The notes below the pieces were generated by a model. It did no database searches. It was not told the origin of the DNA and saw nothing but the letters and a program-made list of their open reading frames with translations. Both the position numbers and the translations under genes were made by a program. Shown here in pieces: positions 22,968 to 35,150 of a stretch of 64,000 nucleotides of DNA. The stretch's first letter is position 1. Each line of letters begins with the position of its first letter. Origin of the DNA: Triplophysa rosa (Eukaryota > Chordata > Actinopteri > Cypriniformes > Nemacheilidae); the NCBI RefSeq assembly GCF_024868665.1, contig NC_079913.1:14325817-14389816 (forward strand), read 5' to 3'.

Positions 22968-25898
22968 TTATGGAAGAGTAGTGTATGCAAGATTAAAAAG
23001 ATGCGTCTTTAGTCTAGATTTAAACTGACAGAGTGTGTCTGCCTCCCGGACAGTGCAGGGAAGACTATTCCAAAGTTTAGGCGCTAGATAGGAAAAGGAT
23101 CTACCACCTGCACTTGATTTTGAAATTCTAGGTATTACCAACTGACAGGACGCCTGAGAGCGTAATGCACGTGAAGGACTGTAATACAAAAGGAGTTCAT
23201 TCAAGTACTGAGGAGCTAAACCATGTAAGGCTTTATAGGTAATAAGCAAGATTTTAAAGTTAACGCGATGCTTTATAGGTAACCAGTGCAAGGTTGACAG
23301 AACCGGGCTAATATGTTCATACTTTTTTGTACGTGTAAGAACTCGAGCTGCCGCGTTTTGGACCAATTGGAGTTTTTGTAATAAGCCTGCAGGGCAACCA
23401 CCTAACAGTGCATTACAGTAATCTAGTCTTGATGTCATGAATGCATGAATTAACTTCTCTGCATCTGACATTGACAGCATATGACGTAGTTTAGATATAT
23501 TCTTAAAATGGAAAAACGCAATTTTACAGGTGTTGGCGACGTGGCTCTCAAATGACAGATTACTATCGAATAGAACGCCAAGATTCTTTGCTGACGACGA
23601 GGGTTTTATGGAACATCCGTCAATAGTTAAACAGTATTCTTGGTTGTTACTTATAGCAGTTTTCGGTCCAATAAGTAACACTTCCGTTTTGTCCGAGTTC
23701 AGTAATAAAAAGTTGTTACTCATCCAGTTTTTTATATCGACTATGCATTCCATTATTCGATGGAACTGCTGTGTTTCATGAGGCTTCGAGGAAATATAAA
23801 GTTGAGTATCATCAGCATAACAGTGAAAGCTAACTCCGTGTCGCTTTATTATATCTCCTAGAGGTAGCATGTATAATGCGAAGAGCAGAGGCCCTAAGAC
23901 TGAGCCCTGTGGTACACCGTACTGGACTTGCGATTTGCGTGACACCTCATTGTTTATTGCTACAAATTGAAAACGGTCGGATAAATAAGATTTAAACCAT
24001 TTCAAAGCTATTCCCTTAATGCCGACATAATTTTCGAGTCTATGTAGGAGTGTGCTGTGGTCAATGGTATCGAATGCAGCACTAAGGTCTAGCAGCACCA
24101 ATAACGAGATACAACCTCGGTCAGACGCCAATAGCAGATCATTTGTAACTCTGATCAAAGCAGTCTCTGTACTGTGACATGCTCTAAATCCAGACTGGAA
24201 TTCTTCATTGATGTCATTCCTTTGGAGGAAGGAGCATAATTGAGTTGAAACTACTTTTTCCAGAACTTTAGATATGAAAGGTAGATTCGATATAGGCCTG
24301 TAGTTCCTTAGTTCTCTAGGGTCGAGTTGGGGTTTTTTGACAAGGGGCCTTATAACAGCCACCTTATATGCTTTAGGCACATGTCCTAATGTCAGAGATG
24401 AGTTAATAATACCAAGAAGAGGATCTATAATTTCTGGGAGCATCTCTTTCAGTAGATTTGTAGGTATAGGGTCTAGTATGCATGTTGTTGATTTAGATGA
24501 TCTAATAATTTTAGACAGCTCATCTTGATCTACGGTATAAAATAATTGCATTTTCTCCTTAAGGGCGCTGTAGTTAGTTTGTTCAGCGGGTTTCACTTCT
24601 GATTGCATTGTTATAATTTTTTCTCTAATATCTTGGATTTTATATGTGAAGTAGTTCATAAATTCATCACTGCTATGCTGATATACAGGATCAGAAGTCA
24701 CTGACGATTTATTTTTTGTTAATTTAGCCACCGTGTTAAATAAAAACCTAGGGTTGTGCTGGTTTTCTTCTATTAGTGATGAAAAGTAGGCGGATCTAGA
24801 AGTTATTAGGGCTTTCCTGTATTTTCGAATACTATCCTTCCATGCTGTACGAAATACCTCTAATTTAGTTTTCTTAAAGTTGCGCTCCATTTTTCGGGCC
24901 GCTTTCTTTAGAGCCTGAGTGTGTTCATTATACCACGGTGTGGGGCTGCCATTTTTAATCTTCTTTAAACGTAGTGGAGCAACTTTGTCTAGCGTTACCG
25001 AGAAGGTGGAATTAAAATTTTCAGTGGTAATGTCAAGATCTTCAACGTTATTTCTCATGATTTGAGACAATTCGGGCAGATTATCGAGAAACGCATCTTT
25101 GGTAGTTGAAGTTATTGTTCTACCATATTTGTAACAATGAGTTTTATTTGCAGCCGTAGGCCAGTGAAGCAAACATAATACCAGATAATGATCCGAAATG
25201 TCTTCACTCTGCTGAAGGATTTTAACGTCGTCCACATTTATACCGTAAGACAGTATTAAATCTAAAGTATGATTACGAAGGTGAGTGGGTCCTGACACAT
25301 GTTGACTAATGCCCATGGAGTTAAGAGTGTCTTTGAAAGCCATTCCTAAGGCATCTGTAACGTTATCTACGTGGATGTTAAAGTCACCAACGACAAGGAG
25401 TCTATCTGCGGCCAGTACTAGTTCTGATAAGAACCCACCAAATTCTTTAATAAAATCTGTGTGGTGCCCTGGAGGCCTATATACAATAGCTAGAATCAAT
25501 TTAAAAAGTGTTTTATCTTTAGTATTAGGTGTTGAAACATGAAGAACCATGACTTCAAAAGAATTATATTTAGAGTTCGACTTCTGGGAAATGCTAAGAG
25601 AGTTATTGTAAAGTGCTGCGACACCTCCCCCTCTGCCTTTTAGACGAGGCTCGTGTTTATAATAATAATCTTGGGGGACAGATTCATTTAAAGCAATATA
25701 ATCATCTGGTTTTAGCCATGTTTCTGTCAAACAGAGCATGTCTATTTTATGATCTGTTATCATATCGTTAACAAAAAGTGCTTTATTAGAGAGAGATCTA
25801 ATATTTAGCAATCCGAGTCGTAACAGTTGATTATCTGTATTTTGTTCATGTTTAGTTTGTTTAACGTTTATTAAATTACTTTCAAGAGGTTTACGCAT
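22968..25898 (-). CDS. L2 ORF2: endonuclease and reverse transcriptase
   Basis: 976 residues from the first in-frame ATG; the open frame extends 11 codons upstream to a GTG. An apurinic-type endonuclease (EEP) domain comes first, with Asn32 in LNIRSL, Glu59 in CLTETWL, VVGDFN at about 170 and SDHYLV at about 235. The reverse transcriptase follows, with YRPISNLPF, LLDLSAAFDTIDH (Asp604), GVPQGSVLGPLLF and the catalytic FHCYADDTQLY (694-697). The C-terminus has the L2-typical SRLDYCNALL and WLPIKHRVNFKI blocks. The enzyme nicks target DNA and reverse-transcribes its own RNA at the nick. No stop or frameshift was seen, and length is normal for the clade. It lies antisense to gramd4. Confidence 0.93.
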   Translation of the reverse strand: MRKPLESNLINVKQTKHEQNTDNQLLRLGLLNIRSLSNKALFVNDMITDHKIDMLCLTETWLKPDDYIALNESVPQDYYYKHEPRLKGRGGGVAALYNNSLSISQKSNSKYNSFEVMVLHVSTPNTKDKTLFKLILAIVYRPPGHHTDFIKEFGGFLSELVLAADRLLVVGDFNIHVDNVTDALGMAFKDTLNSMGISQHVSGPTHLRNHTLDLILSYGINVDDVKILQQSEDISDHYLVLCLLHWPTAANKTHCYKYGRTITSTTKDAFLDNLPELSQIMRNNVEDLDITTENFNSTFSVTLDKVAPLRLKKIKNGSPTPWYNEHTQALKKAARKMERNFKKTKLEVFRTAWKDSIRKYRKALITSRSAYFSSLIEENQHNPRFLFNTVAKLTKNKSSVTSDPVYQHSSDEFMNYFTYKIQDIREKIITMQSEVKPAEQTNYSALKEKMQLFYTVDQDELSKIIRSSKSTTCILDPIPTNLLKEMLPEIIDPLLGIINSSLTLGHVPKAYKVAVIRPLVKKPQLDPRELRNYRPISNLPFISKVLEKVVSTQLCSFLQRNDINEEFQSGFRACHSTETALIRVTNDLLLASDRGCISLLVLLDLSAAFDTIDHSTLLHRLENYVGIKGIALKWFKSYLSDRFQFVAINNEVSRKSQVQYGVPQGSVLGPLLFALYMLPLGDIIKRHGVSFHCYADDTQLYISSKPHETQQFHRIMECIVDIKNWMSNNFLLLNSDKTEVLLIGPKTAISNNQEYCLTIDGCSIKPSSSAKNLGVLFDSNLSFESHVANTCKIAFFHFKNISKLRHMLSMSDAEKLIHAFMTSRLDYCNALLGGCPAGLLQKLQLVQNAAARVLTRTKKYEHISPVLSTLHWLPIKHRVNFKILLITYKALHGLAPQYLNELLLYYSPSRALRSQASCQLVIPRISKSSAGGRSFSYLAPKLWNSLPCTVREADTLCQFKSRLKTHLFNLAYTTLP

Positions 25899-26063
25899 TA
25901 TTTTATGTTTGCTAATCCGGGGGACAGACACAGTCTCTATTTTGTGATGTTTGGGAGAACGGATTACTACATGTTGTACATTTTGTGTATTCTGCGACGT
26001 GAGACGGCAAGCAGACAGTTGGTTAAGCCATACTGTCTGCTCCCTGACCTGGGCCCCAGCGAG

Positions 26064-26933
26064 TCAAGTTTTAGCATTAGCATTAAGACTTTTTGCCATA
26101 TTTCTAGACAGGATGGAAGTCCCAGCCCAGGAGGGATGGAGACCATCTCGTTTCAACAGGTCAGGTCTGCCCTCAAAACTCTTCCAGTTATTTATAAAAA
26201 CTATATCATTCTGCAGGCACCACTCAGACAACCAGCCATTTAGTGAATATAATCTGCTATAAATCTCATCACCACGATAAGCATTGAGGGGGCCAGAGAA
26301 TATTACAGTGTCTGACATCATGCTTGCGAGCTCACACACCTCTTTAATGTTATCTTTTGTGATCTCCGATTGACGGAGTCGAACATCATTTGTGCCGACG
26401 TGAATGACAATCTTACTGAATTTACGATTAGCCTTAGCCAGCACATTTAAATTTGACTTGATGTCAGGCGCTCTGGCTCCCGGTAAACATTGGACTATGG
26501 TGGCTGGTGCCTCTATGTTAACGTTCCGAACAATAGAATCACCGATAACTAGGGCACTTTCAGCAGGTTTCTCAGTCGGTGCGTCACTGAGCGGGGCAAA
26601 CCTGTTCGAGACTGTAATCGGAACGGTCGAGTGATGTTTTGTCCTGCGACTACGCCGTCTCACAGTCACGAAGTTTCCCAGCTGCGGAGGATTTTCAACC
26701 GGAACCGAGCTGTGTGCGCTAATGTTGCTCGCATCCAAAGTGTTTTCTATCGTCGTTAAACTCTTACTATCCTCAGATAAAGATTGGATGCGAGACTCTA
26801 ATTCTAAGATCTTCTCTGTCAGCCTAACTATTTCCCTGCATTTATCGCATATAAAGCCCTCGCAGCTGACAGAGAAGGCTAAGCTAAACATATGACATGA
26901 GGTGCAAGTAACAATAATAGGAATAGAAGCCAT
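26064..26933 (-). CDS. L2 ORF1: zinc-finger and SGNH esterase-like protein
   Basis: 289 residues from an ATG. The N-terminus has a Cys-rich zinc-binding stretch (CTSCHMFSLAFSVSCEGF then CDKC), followed by a short coiled-coil-like stretch at about 35-60. The C-terminal half is an SGNH hydrolase-like domain: GDSIVRN near 130, VGTND near 180, and a late DGLHPSWAG supplying Asp and His. Esterase-type ORF1 proteins are known in CR1/L2 elements, where they are thought to bind RNA and perhaps membranes; that role is family knowledge. The frame is intact and ends about 165 bases before the ORF2 ATG. A frameshifted relative lies at 1-447. Confidence 0.9.
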   Translation of the reverse strand: MASIPIIVTCTSCHMFSLAFSVSCEGFICDKCREIVRLTEKILELESRIQSLSEDSKSLTTIENTLDASNISAHSSVPVENPPQLGNFVTVRRRSRRTKHHSTVPITVSNRFAPLSDAPTEKPAESALVIGDSIVRNVNIEAPATIVQCLPGARAPDIKSNLNVLAKANRKFSKIVIHVGTNDVRLRQSEITKDNIKEVCELASMMSDTVIFSGPLNAYRGDEIYSRLYSLNGWLSEWCLQNDIVFINNWKSFEGRPDLLKRDGLHPSWAGTSILSRNMAKSLNANAKT

Positions 26934-27300
26934 AACTCACCGGATTTGAAGTGCAATTCCAACTTACCAAGGTTGCTCGATGGATCGTAGTATACTCGCT
27001 TAAAAAGAGAAACAGTTAGCACACAAGACAAACCAGAGGCAAGATGATATTCCACAGTGTGAACAGAAAGCAAGCTAACACGCTATTGCTATGCTAACGG
27101 CGTTAAGTTAACTATCACTTTTGGTTTAGACTCTTCCAAGTAAATAACAGGAACAGGGTTATTGAGATATCAGGATAAGTTAGCAACGACAATAATAATT
27201 AACGATAATAAAATACACTAATATTAGAGCGAAGTGGTAAGCGCACTGATACAAACAAGCTGCCGGCAGCGATGCAGGAAACAGGAAACAGGAACCAGAC

Positions 27301-28833
27301 ACCGTGGCATTTTGGCTGCTAGGTTAGCATTCAGCATGTGAAATTTCTACTGAGACACCTGCGTATATGGGCAGCAACCAAATATGATATCACATGCCAT
27401 AGCGTTGTTTTTTATCCATACATCATGAAGCAGATGTGCTTGCGCTGTTATTGTTGTTTGTGCTATTTTAAAAATGTTTTGTACAAAATGGGATTGTGTA
27501 GATACTGTATTAGTCTCTTCACAAGCTCTTAGGTATAAAGCTTCAGTATTAAAGGAAGATTTGTCCTCACATTGCAAAGCTGACTCATTAATGTGACAGT
27601 AGGGCCGCTGGCAGGAGACAGCTTATAAAACATTAGTGAAAGTGCAGGACAGAATTAGGCCAGTGAGTGGGCCAGCATTGATCCAAATCACTTTACCCAG
27701 AAAATAGACACAAAGAAGACAATGAAAACGGGCCAGTTAAAAGAGAGTGAAATATGAAAATGACCTACACCTTTAAGCGTTCAGTAGATCCGTTAATCTG
27801 CGCTGTATCGACGTACCCCACACACTGTGGTGACAAATTACACCTGAAACCCAGTGGCCTGACTGACTGTGTTCAGCCAGGGTTGTAGCCAAGGGCCGGT
27901 TATAGGTGGGTCTACGGGGGGTCATTGCCCCTCACCCAGATTTTTGGGGGGAAATTTCCAGCTGGCAATTAAAATATATATATATATACAAATATTATTG
28001 CCCCCCAGTCGAGCCAGCCTAGTAACCGTTGCAGTTATATACAAAAACAAAAACAATGTTCTGATGTTAATTCACCTAGTACCCTTCAAACTGTATTGCT
28101 CTTAAATGCTGAGACGCATTCTCTACTGTACCCACACTCTCCGCTCTCTTCCCCTCAGTCAGGTTACCATGCGACCACGGCATTCGGTCAGGAGTTTATT
28201 GTTGCTCTGAAAAGCCACGGCTGACTCAGAGACTGAAAGCTTGTTTCCTCTCAGATTAACGAGAGCTGCGAAAGGCAGCAAACATCACAGAACGGTAAAA
28301 CACCAACCACATCTCAAACCTTAATTAGTCCATTCTAAGATTATTTTGCTTAAAACTTTAAGCATTCGCATGAATATTTTGATGGCATGATAACAGCGTC
28401 TGAAGTCAGCTACAGTATGGAAGAACAATAGTGACACTGTGAACGATTTTGCTTATGTTCATCTAGTTAGCAAAAGATGTATATGGTTGTTGATTTTGGT
28501 TTGAAAAGGTAGCACTGGGTATCCATGCTTTGATCTGCAGGAAATTGTCACTGATTGTGTGCCCGTTGACAGATGAGATATGAGACAGGAAGTGACTTAC
28601 AGGATGCTGGTCTTGAACAGCAGAGAAATTTTGTCCTCTTCATTTAGTTACACTCTGAATGACATCCCCCTTGACATTTCACAGAGAAAAATAATAGAGC
28701 ATAGTGGCACTGATATTATAGGAAGTCGTATCAAATTGTTTTGAGTGATTTGTAGCGATGTTGGGAATGGATCGTTTTTCAGAATTTTTCTTTATTGCAC
28801 AATATATAAAATACAATTACAGTATAATGTAGC
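27301..28833. other. unannotated intron sequence
   Basis: No supported exon. A GGTTGTAGCCAAGG stretch at about 27880 and an inverted relative near 39760 suggest an old repeat. An AT microsatellite lies near 27975. Confidence 0.45.
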
Positions 28834-30164
28834 CAGAGGTGGGTAGTATCGCGCTACATTTACTTCGTTACATTTACTTGAGTAACATTTTGGAAAATAT
28901 GTACTTTTTAAGTAAAATTAAAAGTGTGTACTTTTACTCTTACTTGAGTAAATTTCTAATAGAAAATCTGTACTTTTACTTCGTTACATAACTTACATTG
29001 CGTGACGTTCCTTCATTCCTTCATTTTAAAATATGCTTTTTAAAATGCATTGTTTATTTCAAGGTTGTCGTCTCTTTTTACGGGCATTCCCGAGTGATTG
29101 ATTCTTTTGAGTCGATTCTTTTGAAAGCATTAATTGAACAATGGGCAAAACCATTTGAATAGGCTAATGAATCAGTTCAAACGATTTGTTCAGTTCGCAG
29201 CACGATCTGAATCATCTGAAGCAGGATTACTCACTCCTCGTAGCGTGAAACTTAAGAACGTGCAGAACACAAAGAGCGTTGGATGAAGTGGATATTAATC
29301 TATATCTATACAATCAAAACTGCAAATGTGTCATATTGTTTGCCAGCAATGATAAATGCCCGCCATATGCGCGCACCCGCGCGACCTGTTCGTCAGACAC
29401 AGCAACATGCGCGTTACCTGTCAGACACAGAGACGTGGGCTTGCAGAAATATACATTTGAAGAACAGAAGGAAGAAAACTTGTTGATGGGCGTGTGGTTC
29501 ACTGTTTACTGTTTGTTTACAAGTAAGAGCGTTTCACAACACACACGTGACACAACACGAGAAAACATGAGCTTTGTTCAAAAATGTGTATTTCATTTAA
29601 GAGAGCACTGCAGATGTTCTAGATCATCTTAGGAAATGCTCTGAGTTTAGTTCATGCTTTAGTTTGACATGGTCTATTATTCTAAATAAGTTGTGTAAAC
29701 TACATTGACATCAGGACTAGATGAAATTTACAGAAATGCTTGTCTCTTCTGTGTTTGTCTATTCTTTAGTCTCTCTAGTATATTGCAAAGATATCTGCTT
29801 ATGATAATTAAAAATATTGATTAAAATGTAATATTAAAATATTGGCGTTAATATTAATTTTATGTAGTAGGCTATATAATCAGATACAAAGTAACTAAGT
29901 AACTAGCTACTTGAGTAGTTTTTAATTGCATACTTTTTTACTTTTACTCAAGTAATTTTTAAAATAGTGACTTTTACTTTTACTTGAGTAACAATTTCTC
30001 TAGTTACTTGTACTTTTACTTGAGTAAAGATTTTGGCTTCCCTTTCTGTCGGTCTCTCAACGTTGTGTCGAACCGACAGAATGGGGTTTGTCTTGAGAAC
30101 CTATCATCTTCTGAGTATTTAGAAAAGGCCAATGAAAATTGGCGAATGAAATTTGCATGCCGGG

Positions 30165-30215
30165 CTCCTCCCCGGATGTCCGGGTATAAGAGGGAAGCCG
30201 GCGTGCTCATTCATT
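30165..30215 (+). promoter_or_regulatory. DIRS left-repeat promoter (copy A)
   Basis: A TATA-like TATAAG at 30185-30190 lies in GGGTATAAGAGGG, about 25 bases before CATTCATTCACC, a plausible start region. The better-preserved copies have TATAAAAG at this place. Confidence 0.5.
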
Positions 30216-30440
30216 CACCTTTTGTTCTTCAGAGCCTACGCATCTGATGAGCTTCTCTACGATCTGGTGATCATTCTTTCTGCTGGAATCTACGACGTGG
30301 ACAGCGGACGGTCCCTTCCTGCAGTGACTCTCCCCTGGGCGTCTCGGCAGTTCCGGAGGTGTTCGAGCAATTTCCTTTTCTAAAAGAGCAAATTTCTCCA
30401 GCGTGGCTTGTCCCGCTGTTCTCATGGGTGCAACACACTC

Positions 30441-31188
30441 TCGAGGAGGGGACGGACACAATGCCTGCTTCCAGTACGCTGGGGCAGACGTTGTGGATAC
30501 GTCCTGCCCGCACTGCGGGCGGTGACGATTCAGACGTTGCGTCACAGGTGGCTGTGTTCCCACGGGACTCAGCCACCACCTCGTTTGCTCCCCGTTCCGT
30601 GGCGGCAGGACTACGGCCCTGCCGTCCGCTATGGCAAGCAGCGAGGGTGATATGAGGATTACTGTGAGCGATAATCCGCCAGCCACGGCTCACGGACCGT
30701 TCACACCTCGTTTCGCTTGTCTGACCGTTCCCCAAAAAAGACGGTCCGCCGTCTTATTCCTCAATCACGTATTCGGACACGATGCGTGATGATGAGATTC
30801 TCTTGGGACACTCGTCGAGGAGAGGGACGGACACAATGCCTGCTTCCAGTACGCTGGGGCAGACGTTGTGGATACGTCCTGCCCGCACTGCGGGCGGTGA
30901 CGATTCAGACGTTGCGTCACAGGTGGCTGTGTTCCCACGGGACTCAGCCACCACCTCGTTTGCTCCCCGTTCCGTGGCGGCAGGACTACGGCCCTGCCGT
31001 CCGCTATGGCAAGCAGCGAGGGTGAGATGAGGATTACTGTGAGCGATAATCCGCCAGCCACGGCTCACGGACCGTTCACACCTCGTTTCGCTGTCTGACC
31101 GTTCCCCAAAAAAGACGGTCCGCCGTCTTATTCCTCAATCACGTATTCGGACACGATGCGTGATGATGAGATGTCTCTTGCAGCATCG
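30441..31188 (+). repeat. 375-bp tandem duplication in DIRS A
   Basis: Two adjacent units offset by 374-375 bases with only a few differences, both spanning GACGGACACAATGCCTGC to GATGCGTGATGATGAGAT. They lie in the gag leader, so duplicate open frames appear on both strands. The duplication postdates much of the decay. Confidence 0.85.
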
Positions 31189-32140
31189 GGGGTGACGTAC
31201 TGCATCCGGACTCCGACGATTCTCGTCAGCAGAGAAGCGGATCGAATGTCGGCCATGCTTTCCCGGGCCGCCGTGAGTGTTGGGTTGCAGTGCCCGCACT
31301 GCCTCTCCCGGCGTTCGCTGCTGGCTACATGGCGCCTCGGGTTTGAGCGCGGCTCCAAGCCGCGCCCGCCCCCAGTGCTGTGTTTACCGGAAGTGCATGA
31401 GGAACTTTGTAAGACCTGGAACGCCCCTTCCGGCACGTTTCACGTCAAACAAAGTTCTGTCACCCTCTCTTCCCTCGAGGTTGAGACAGCTGGAGGATGC
31501 GTCGGTGTCCCCCAGGTGGAGTTTGCCGCCGCGGTGGCTCGACCTAGACTCCCGTCCAAAGCATGTGGGGTCTCGGCATCTCTGGTGTCGAGAGCTTACA
31601 TTGCGGCGGACCAAGCTGCCTCCTCTCTCCACGCTATGGCTCCTGCCAGGCCAGGGCGTTGAGAGAGCTCCACAAGGGTAAGACCGACACAGCGCTTATG
31701 CAGGAACTCCGAGCCGTCACCGACCTCGCTCTACGGGCGACCAAGGTGACCGTGGGGGCCCTGGGTCGGATGATGTCCACACTTGTGGTCCATGAGGAAC
31801 TCCTCTGGTCGATACTTGCGCAGATGAGTAACGCTGAGAAGGTCCGCTTTCTCGACATACCCGTCTCGCAAGGGGGGGCTGGTTGGTGTTACTGTGGAGG
31901 GTTCTCGACAGTAAAAAGCAGTCCTCCGTGCCGCAACTCGGCCGCCTCGGCCGTCGAGTCCCGTGCACTATCTGCTTCCCAGCAGCCCTGGTCCTATTCA
32001 ACGCCCTCCAGTGACCTGGAGGAGACAGCGAAGAGGAGACCATCGCCCCATCAGCAGCCGTGGGCAGCGGCTGTCATGGGATCACCTCAGGGGGATCGAG
32101 GCTTCCATTGGGCCCGACCCCAGCCACAGCGCTGGTAGGT
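31156..32140 (+). pseudogene. DIRS copy A gag remnant
   Basis: Broken frames align with the 463-residue gag of copy B: HEELCKTWNAPSGTFHVKQ matches HEELAKTWNAPF, and ALMQELRAVTDLALRATKV matches the LMQELRTATDLALRATKV block. The frame shifts near 31650 and again near 31880. Not translatable as one protein. Confidence 0.8.
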
Positions 32141-32460
32141 CGGATAGGGACGGTTCCTGCCCCGTCCCTCCATCTGCTGGCCCCCTCTGGGGGGCTGGCG
32201 CCCACTTACTCTCAAAAAGGAGAGTTTCCTCTCTCTCTGGGTTACATCAGCCGCTCTCACCCTCTGCACGACGGTGAACGGCAAACTCGACGTTGCGTCA
32301 TGGCAAAGCGCAATGTCGAGTATAAACACCAGCCCTCAGCACTCTCAGTCAGACAGTGCGTTGAGCTGCGCAGTCGCCAGGCAGGAAATATGGCAGAGCC
32401 GATCTCCTCCCCGGGGGGCCTCCCCCGGCAAGGAATCCGTACTGCTAGCCATCGAACCAC

Positions 32461-35150
32461 CCTCCGCGGGGGCAATGAAGCAGATCAACCTCTAGTCCCC
32501 CTGTCACAGTTATGGGAGCCCCCAGACTGTCAGGCTGGCTGAGGAAGACGATCCGTCTCGGCTACGCGATTCAGTTCGCTACACGTCCGCCCAAGTTCCG
32601 GGACGTCCTTTTACCTCAGGCAGAGGCAGGGATGCTTCTGGTGAAGGGAGCGATCGAGCCCGTCCCACCGGCCGAGGTGTTCAGCGGGTTTTACAGCCCT
32701 TACTTCATTGTCCCTAAGAAAGGCGGAGGGTTGCGCCCTATCTTAGATCTGCTTGTTCTGAACAGGCACCTACACTAGCTGCCTTTCAGGATGGTCACGC
32801 AGAAGCGCATCCTGGCATCCGTCAGGCGTCAGGACTGGTTCGTGGCAATCGACCTAGGATGCGTACTTCATGTCTCGATCCTCCCTCGACATCGGCCGTT
32901 CCGACGGTTCGCGCTCGAGGGTCGGGCATATCAGTACAGGGTCCTCCCCTTCGGTCTGTCCCTGTCTCCACGAGTCTTTACGAAGGTCGTGGAAGCCGCC
33001 CTCCTTCCCCGTTGGGAAGGAGGTGTACGGGTACTAACTATCTCGACGACTGGCTCAAGTTTGGGCACACTCTCGAGATCTGTGGTGTACACACAGGAAC
33101 CTGGTGCTCCGGCACCTAGATCGGTGGGGCCACAGGTCAACTGAGATAAGAGCAAGCTCTCCCCGGGGCAGAGCATCCTCTTTCTCGGTATGGAACTCGA
33201 CTCTGTCCTCACGAGCGGCCCCACTCACCCCCAGGGGGGGCGCGAGGACTAGCGCGCCCGGTCAGTGTTGAACTGCCTGAGATCAGACAGTCAGCGGTCC
33301 CCCTGTAACAAGAGGCTCCTGGGATTCATGGCATCCTCGGCGGGGGTGGCCCCCCCTCAGGTCGATGCATATACGACCGCTCCAACACTGGCGGCAGAGT
33401 CAAGTTCCTTGGAGAGCGTGGCACACCGGCAGCAGGCGTTGGTCACACGCTTTTCTGCCGACACACCCTAAGGGGTGCCGTGTGCAACGGGCAAGCAGTG
33501 TCGGGGCGGTGGACGGGCCCCCGCCTGCGTTGGCATTCAACTGCCTAGAGTTGTGTATTGTGCTACTTGCATTGAGGGACTTCCTCTCGTGCAGGGAAGC
33601 ACGTGCTGGTCCGGTCGGACAGCACAGCTGCTGTGGCGTATTCTTCACTCACAGCAGCTAACATGACTCGCCCGACGCCTCCTCCTCTGGAGTCAGCAGG
33701 TGATCAGCTCCCTGCGAGCCACACACATCCCAGGCGTCCTGAACCAGACAGCCGATGTGCTCTCTCGTCAGTTGACGCCTTGCGGAGAGTGGCGACTCCC
33801 TCCCCGCGCAGCCGGCTCATTTGGGGGCAGTTTGGCCAGGCACAGGTGGTCCTGTTGCCTCCCGACTCCCCCATTGTCCGCTTTGGTACTCCCTGTCCGA
33901 GGACCCTCGGCACGGATGCCCTTGCGCACAGCTGGCCGCGGGACAAGCGGAAGTACGCTTCCCCCCAGTGAGCCTCATTGCACAGGGCCTGTGCAAGGCC
34001 AGGGAAGAGGAGCATCAAGTGGTACTAGTTACGCCCCTTCGGCCTAACCAGGACTTGGTTCTCGGAGCTGAGGCTCTGACAACAACTCCCCCCTGGCCGC
34101 TCCCCCTGGCGGACAGCTTCCCCAGGGGAAGGGGCACGTTACGGCATCCCAGGCAAAACCTGGTCTCCATGTCTGGACGGGACGAGGAGATCCTGAGTGA
34201 CCCCCCCGTCCGGTTGGGACGTCACTCAGGCTAGGGCTTCGGCCACTAGGCGGCTATACGCCCATAGGTGGCGCCTCTTCTCGTCCTGGTGCTCTTCTCG
34301 GCGAGAAGACCCGCGGAGTTGCTCGGTCGGGTACGGGCTGTCCCGTCCTCAAAAGAGACGGGGGAGTAAACCTCTCCCCCTCCACACTGGGAATGTATGT
34401 AGCCGCTACGGCCGCTCATCATGACCCGAGTGCTGGGTAGCCTCTGGGACAGCACGACCTGGTCATTAGGTTCCTAAGGGGCGCGAGAGGGTGTCCAACT
34501 TATCCGCGCTCCATACCCTCTTGCGACCTAGGTGGCGGGCCTCAAGAGGCCCCGCTCCCTTCGAACCTCTCGGGGTTACCGCTCTTTCTCAGTCTTGATA
34601 AAGACGGTGTTCCGCATTGCGCTCACCTCCAAGAGGGTAGGGGATCTACAAGCACCCTCCGTGTCCACAGATTGCCTAGAACTCGGGGCCGGGATTCTCA
34701 CGTTATCTTGAGACCCCGCCCCGGCTACGTGCCCAAGGTTCCCACCACTCTCCCGAGAGACCAGGTGGTGAACCTGCAAGCGCTCCCCACCGGGGAGGAA
34801 GACCCAACCTCTCCGTGCTATGTCCAGTACGCGTACGGTGCCTCTGCTTGGACCGCACGCAGAGCCCAGAAGCTCTGAGCATCTCTTTGTCTGTTTCGGA
34901 GGTCAACAGGAGGGCTGTGTCCAAACAGAGGCTGGCGCACTGGATCGTGGATGCCCTCGTTAGGGCATACCAATCTTTTTTCCTGCCCGTTGGGGGTGAG
35001 GCACACCCCTCGTGGCTGGCTCAGGGCGCCTCTCTGGCAGACATCTGCGGTGCTGCGGGTTGGGCTATGCCTAACAAATCCGTGAGGTTCTAATACCTAC
35101 GCGCGGGACCGGTGTCAGCCCGCATCCTGGCAAGGTGTGGGACCGGCAGC
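32461..35150 (+). pseudogene. DIRS copy A RT/RNase H and recombinase remnants
   Basis: FYSPYFIVPKKGGGLRPILD and ILASVRRQDWFVAIDL mark the reverse transcriptase; a TAG interrupts it at about 32776. The catalytic DLKDAY block has become DLGCVL, and the YLDD segment is out of frame near 33040. RNase H (VRSDSTAAVAYSS) and recombinase pieces (REDPRS, RPRPGYVPKVPTTLPRDQVV) follow in shifting frames. Confidence 0.82.

Larger units (their letters stand above)
22030..27300 (-). mobile_element. full-length L2 (CR1/L2 clade) LINE
   Basis: Reading on the minus strand: a 5' UTR (upstream of 26933, outer limit near 27300 uncertain), ORF1, a short spacer of about 160 bases, ORF2, then a ~940-bp 3' UTR. The 3' UTR contains a CA-rich microsatellite and a conserved tail with TATATAAATAAAG followed by TTGAG repeats, the kind of short-repeat tail used by L2 elements for target-primed reverse transcription. 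Both ORFs are open, so the copy could have been mobile recently. Other copies: 1-447 and 63181-64000. Confidence 0.9.

Noticed and set aside
30207..31068. Pairs of 80-159-codon frames on both strands
   Set aside because: Products of the tandem duplication and high GC of the DIRS leader; they are mirror shadows of each other.
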